Origin: Deltaproteobacteria bacterium UBA2385
GTDB lineage: Bacteria > Myxococcota_A > UBA796 > UBA2385
DNA length: 8,883 nt
Direction: 5' to 3'
Assembly: GCA_002343455.1 (NCBI GenBank)
Contig: DDSR01000224.1
Span: 5,068 to 13,950, forward strand
A model generated the notes under the pieces. It had not been told where the DNA came from. It ran no database searches and saw only the letters and a list, made by a program, of their open reading frames with translations. Position numbers and translations under genes: made by a program. This document shows positions 5,604 through 8,883 of this stretch, in pieces (the stretch's first letter is position 1; each line of letters opens with the position of its first letter).

Positions 5604-7055
5604 TCAGGAGCGCAGGACCAGCAGTCCGGCCTGGACGCGCAGCTCGGCGCCCCCCCCGAGGGCCCCGCTCCAGCCCTCGCCCGGCGGCTCGCGAAGCAGG
5701 GCCTCCAGCAGGTCCGCCCGCGGCACCCGGTCGTGTTCGGCGCAGAGGCGGCGCACCGCTCGCAGCGCCAGGGCAGGCGCAAGCTCCCCCCAGGCGGCGA
5801 GGTCCAGCCCGTCCCCGCGCCGAAGCCGGGGCCAGGCCGGATCCAGCAGGGACTCCAGGTAGGCGTCGTCCCGCGCCAGCAGCGCGGCGCTGCGCGCGAG
5901 GCCCTTGCTGGCCCCCTCCCGCTGCTCGCCCAGGCCGGCCAGCAGGGCCCGCAGCCGCCCTCTCTCGCTCCCCGGGTTGCTGGGGTCTTCCGCCCAGGCC
6001 AGCGCCTGTTCGACCGCGAACTCCCGAATGACCGAGCGCGACTCGGCCAGCAGCGGGCGGCACCAGGGCGGGTCCAGGCTGCGCATCGCCCCAAGCCCGC
6101 AGGCCCCGCTGCCGGCCATCAGCCGCTGGAGCACGGTCTCGGCCTGGTCGTCCCGGTGGTGGGCGGTGGCGATCCGCCCGAAGCCCAGCCCGGCCAGGGC
6201 CGCGCGGCGCGCCCGTCGGGCCCGGGCAGCGAGGTCCGGTCCCGGCTCCAGCGACAGGCGCAGCGCGTGGAAGGGCAGGTCCAGCTCCCGCGCCCGCTCC
6301 TCCACCCGCTCCAGCTCCGCCTCGGCCTCGGGCCGCAGCCCGTGCTGCACGCAGGCTACCCGCAGCCGGCCGCCGTGCGCGCGCGCCGTCCGACTCAGGA
6401 CCTCCAGCAGGACCATCGAGTCCACGCCGCCGCTGACGGCGAGCAGGACCTCGTCGCCAGGCGCCCACAGGCGCAGCCGTTGCACCTCGCCCAGCACCCG
6501 CATCGGGAGGGTCTGGGCCGCCCCGCGGGCCGGAGGACGCCCCCCGACCGGCGCCGGCAGGGAGAGATCGGCCGGGATCTCGTCGTCGGGGTGCGCCCGG
6601 ACGCGGTGGCGATGGCCGCAAGCCTGGCAGCGGTAGTGGATGCGCAGCTCGGCGCCGGAGGACTCGAAGCGCTCGGGCAGCAGCAGCCCCCCGCAGCCGG
6701 CGGCACGATCGCCGGGGACGACGTCCAGATGCAGGCTGGCCAGGCAGCGCGGGCAGTGGTCCCGCACCCGCGCCCCTCCCGGCGCGACCGGGGCCCCGCA
6801 GCGGGCGCAGGCGAAGGCCTCGTCACGGTGGATGGGGTTTCGTCGCACCTGGGCCTGGTCCTGCCGATCCCGCAGGCGCCGGACCAGCGCCTTCGCCGCC
6901 GGCCGCTCCGCGTCCTCCACCAGCGCGCGCTCCCGGGCGAGGGAGAGCAGCGCCTCGTAGAGATCGGGATCGCGCTCGGCCTCCTGGGCCAGAGCCTTGA
7001 TCTCGCCACGGCTGCGCAGCCGGGCGAGGCGGTGCTGCGCCGTCGCGGTGTCCAT
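5604..7055 (-). CDS. tilS: tRNA(Ile)-lysidine synthetase with N-terminal RNHCP zinc-ribbon domain
   Basis: TilS ligates lysine to C34 of the CAU-anticodon tRNA-Ile using ATP, converting it to an AUA reader; it acts in the cytoplasm. In this 483-residue protein residues 1-70 are helical and charged. Residues 73-158 match the RNHCP domain: CARC (83-86), RDHCPRCLASLHLDVVPGD (98-116), Cys121 and CQAC (143-146), enough cysteines for zinc sites. The PP-loop ATPase follows with VSGGVDSM (207-214), then the TilS pattern AHHRDDQAETVLQRLMAGSG (298-317), RPLL (333-336) and WAEDPSN (354-360), with an arginine-rich helical segment after that. The C-terminal part is short and weakly conserved. The ATG at 7055 was preferred to one 12 codons upstream because GAGAGGGG precedes it. 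RNHCP is not part of the usual TilS layout; its role here is unknown, with tRNA binding a reasonable guess. Confidence 0.88.
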   Translation of the reverse strand: MDTATAQHRLARLRSRGEIKALAQEAERDPDLYEALLSLARERALVEDAERPAAKALVRRLRDRQDQAQVRRNPIHRDEAFACARCGAPVAPGGARVRDHCPRCLASLHLDVVPGDRAAGCGGLLLPERFESSGAELRIHYRCQACGHRHRVRAHPDDEIPADLSLPAPVGGRPPARGAAQTLPMRVLGEVQRLRLWAPGDEVLLAVSGGVDSMVLLEVLSRTARAHGGRLRVACVQHGLRPEAEAELERVEERARELDLPFHALRLSLEPGPDLAARARRARRAALAGLGFGRIATAHHRDDQAETVLQRLMAGSGACGLGAMRSLDPPWCRPLLAESRSVIREFAVEQALAWAEDPSNPGSERGRLRALLAGLGEQREGASKGLARSAALLARDDAYLESLLDPAWPRLRRGDGLDLAAWGELAPALALRAVRRLCAEHDRVPRADLLEALLREPPGEGWSGALGGGAELRVQAGLLVLRS

Positions 7056-7105
7056 GGCCCCTCTCTCACGCGCGACGAGCCCGACCGCCAACCCGACCCG
7101 CCTCG

Positions 7106-7134
7106 ATTATGCTCCCCCTCCCTGGAGAGGTCGA
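7106..7134 (-). promoter_or_regulatory. Candidate sigma-70 promoter of tilS
   Basis: On the minus strand TCGACC (7134-7129, four of six bases of the -35 consensus) is followed by a 17-base spacer and CATAAT (7111-7106, five of six bases of the -10 consensus). Transcription would begin near 7099, with a leader of about 44 bases. The -35 box ends on the first base of the divergent HEAT-repeat gene. The AT-rich patch at 7105-7113 stands out against the GC-rich surroundings. Confidence 0.42.
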
Positions 7135-8883
7135 TGCTCCTGCCCCTGCTCGCCTGCCTGATCGCTCCCGCCGGAGCCATGGAGGCACACGACGCAGCAG
7201 CCATCCTGCTGATCGAGGCGCAGCGCCTGCCTCCGCTGGCGTTGGCCAGCTACCTCGAGCACGAGGACGCCGAGACCCGCGCCCGGGCCGTCCAGGCCAT
7301 CGGCCGCTTGCGCGACAGCGGCGCCATCGCCGGCCTGCGCCGCGTGTCCGAGGACCCCTCCGTCCAGGTCCGGCGCGAGGTCGCCTTCGCCTTGGGCCAG
7401 ACCCCCGGCGCCATGCCCCTGATCGTCAGCAGGCTGGCCGAGGAGGCGGATCCTCAGGCCCGCGCCCTGCTGATCGAGTCCATGGGACGGCTGGGAGACG
7501 GGCAGGTCGTGGTGTTGTTGCTCGACTCGCTCAACCGGCGCGGTCGCCTCCTGCGCCCCTCGCCCGAGCCCGCCGCCGCCGCCAAGGCGCTGGGCCGACT
7601 GGCCATGCGCGCGATCCCCGAGGCCCAGACCCCGCTGGTCGCTCAAGCCCTGCTCGGCCAGCTGCGCTCCACGGACCGCCAGACCCGCCGCGCGGCCGCC
7701 TTCGCCCTGGCCCGGCTGGAGCTGCCCGCCCTGCGCCCGCCCAGCCGAGAGGAGCTGCTTCGGGCGGCCGTACACGACCCCGACCCGGTCGTGCGCGCCT
7801 TCCTGGTCCGGGCCTGCGCCAGCCTCGATCTGGACGCCACCGAGCGAGAGTCCCTGCTGCTGCCCGCCAGCCGCGACGCCGCTGCCGCCGTGCGGGTCGC
7901 CGCCGCCCGCGCTGGGGCTCGGTTGCAGTGGCCGGGCCTGGACGCCATGCTCGATGATCCCGACCGCGGCGTCCGGCGCGAGGCGATCGTCGCCTGGGGC
8001 AGCCTCAGCTGGGGGCAAGAGGCCGCCGACCTGGCGATCGAGCGGCTGGTCTCCATCGTCGAACAGGGCGGCGACCAGCTCGCCGCGGAGTCCCAGGCCA
8101 CCGTCGGCGACAGCCGGCTGGTCGAGGCCTCCCTGGCGGTCCGGGCCCTGGGCAGCCGCGGCCTGCTCCCCGATCCCGAGTCCTTCCTCGCGCTGGAGCG
8201 GCCCACCCGCATCCGCGCCGCCGCCGTCTACGCCGTCCAGGATCCGGCCCGGCTGTACGAGCTGGCCGCCAAGGATCCCGAGCGCGAGGTCCGGACGGCC
8301 GCCGCCGAGCTGCTGGTGGAGCGCGGCGCGGACACCGGCGTGCTGATCACGCTGCTCGAGGCCTTCGACCCGGTGGTCGCCGCCCTGGCCGCCGAGGAGC
8401 TGGCCAGCAACCCCAGCCCGCAGATGGAGGGGCCGCTGGTCGCGACCTTGAAGGCCTCCGAAGAGCCCGACCTGCTCAAGGCCGCCGCCGAGGCCCTCAC
8501 CGCCCGCTACATGGGCCACCCCAACCCGCCGATGAAGAAGGACGCGGACCTGCTCGACGCCCTGCGGGGCCTGGGGGAGCACCCCGACTCCGGGGTGCGG
8601 ACCGCCGCCGCCGGCCTCCTGAAGTCGATGGGCCTCAGCCCCACCGTCAGCCCACACCAGCGGATGAACGTCTCGCTCGACGAGGTACAGCGCATCCAAG
8701 GAGCCCGGGTCTTCACCTCCAGGGGCGAGGTCCGCATCGACCTGCTCCCCGAGCTCGCGCCGCTGACGGTCTGGAACTTCGCCTGGCTGGCGGACCAGGG
8801 CTACTACGACAACCTCGCCTTCCACCGGGTCGTGGCCGACTTCGTCGTCCAGCACGGCGACCCGCGCGGGGACGGCTACGGGG
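7134..8883 (+). CDS. Exported HEAT-repeat protein with C-terminal cyclophilin-type peptidyl-prolyl isomerase, 3' end off the window
   Basis: An open frame of 583 codons running off the right edge. It begins with MLLPLLACLIAPAGAMEAHD, either a short Sec signal (possible cleavage after AGA) or a lipoprotein signal with Cys8. From about residue 35 to 515 the protein is a string of roughly 30-35 residue helical units with HEAT-type consensus, such as DPSVQVRREVAFALGQ (74-89), DPDPVVRAFLVRACA and DPEREVRTAAAELLVERG. From about residue 520 a cyclophilin domain begins. GEVRIDLLPELAPLTVWNF and FHRVVADFVVQHGDP contain the catalytic Arg (FHR, about 565) and the conserved Gln (about 573). The domain is cut after GDGYG. 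It is probably a periplasmic or surface folding factor whose HEAT solenoid holds clients. The ATG at 7134 follows GGAGAGG; an ATG at 7109 opens a different, spurious frame. Confidence 0.88.
   Translation, partial: MLLPLLACLIAPAGAMEAHDAAAILLIEAQRLPPLALASYLEHEDAETRARAVQAIGRLRDSGAIAGLRRVSEDPSVQVRREVAFALGQTPGAMPLIVSRLAEEADPQARALLIESMGRLGDGQVVVLLLDSLNRRGRLLRPSPEPAAAAKALGRLAMRAIPEAQTPLVAQALLGQLRSTDRQTRRAAAFALARLELPALRPPSREELLRAAVHDPDPVVRAFLVRACASLDLDATERESLLLPASRDAAAAVRVAAARAGARLQWPGLDAMLDDPDRGVRREAIVAWGSLSWGQEAADLAIERLVSIVEQGGDQLAAESQATVGDSRLVEASLAVRALGSRGLLPDPESFLALERPTRIRAAAVYAVQDPARLYELAAKDPEREVRTAAAELLVERGADTGVLITLLEAFDPVVAALAAEELASNPSPQMEGPLVATLKASEEPDLLKAAAEALTARYMGHPNPPMKKDADLLDALRGLGEHPDSGVRTAAAGLLKSMGLSPTVSPHQRMNVSLDEVQRIQGARVFTSRGEVRIDLLPELAPLTVWNFAWLADQGYYDNLAFHRVVADFVVQHGDPRGDGYG

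Noticed and set aside
7085..7113. Sigma-70 promoter for the HEAT gene (TATGCT at 7108-7113 with CCGCCA at 7085-7090)
   Set aside because: Only three of six -35 bases match and the -10 is modest, so it was not listed as a feature.
7109..7957. Plus-strand ATG frame at 7109, 282 codons
   Set aside because: It is out of frame with the HEAT protein and translates to Arg/Pro-rich sequence; the ATG at 7134 with GGAGAGG opens the real gene.
7107..8855. Minus-strand open frame of 582 codons opposite the HEAT-repeat gene
   Set aside because: Gly/Gln/Val-rich antisense frame of a repetitive GC-rich gene. The plus strand carries the coherent HEAT and cyclophilin sequence.

Overview
The window is GC-rich DNA from a Gram-negative bacterium. 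It encodes an outer-membrane porin, and several proteins carry short N-terminal export signals. The very short lipoprotein-type signal on the sulfate-binding protein, the near-consensus sigma-54 promoters and the secreted HEAT-repeat/cyclophilin protein would suit a Myxococcota-like (former deltaproteobacterial) lineage. That placement is inference; no rRNA or marker gene is present to settle it. Coding density is very high and no stretch over 300 bases lacks a gene. I saw no tRNA, rRNA, CRISPR array, insertion sequence or prophage gene.

Positions 1-3600, all on the minus strand, form a sulfate-acquisition block. In transcription order it holds an OprO/OprP-type porin, a sulfate-binding lipoprotein, and the permeases CysT and CysW. 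CysW runs off the left edge, and a CysA-type ATPase would be expected beyond it. The two 134-base intergenic gaps, before the porin and before the binding protein, each hold a -24/-12 element that departs from the sigma-54 core consensus at a single base. Each is correctly placed for a transcript starting just before the chosen start codon. This suggests that outer-membrane entry and inner-membrane transport of sulfate are separate transcription units under one sigma-54 activator. A cluster of CCGTGA half-sites sits about 70-105 bases upstream of the second predicted start. It overlaps a hairpin that may also terminate the porin transcript.

Positions 3735-7055, also minus, hold a polytopic GT-C membrane glycosyltransferase and, upstream of it, an unusual tRNA(Ile)-lysidine synthetase. 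In that enzyme an N-terminal helical stretch and an RNHCP zinc-ribbon domain precede the PP-loop ATPase. The glycosyltransferase has a start-codon puzzle: its best Shine-Dalgarno sequence points at an ATC codon.

From 7134 to the right edge, on the plus strand and divergent from tilS, lies a long exported HEAT-repeat protein. It continues into a cyclophilin-type peptidyl-prolyl isomerase domain that is cut by the window end. The 78-base gap between the divergent genes contains a sigma-70-like promoter for tilS whose -35 box touches the start codon of the HEAT gene.

The most interesting points are the paired sigma-54 promoters on a porin plus sulfate-transporter regulon and the RNHCP-TilS fusion.
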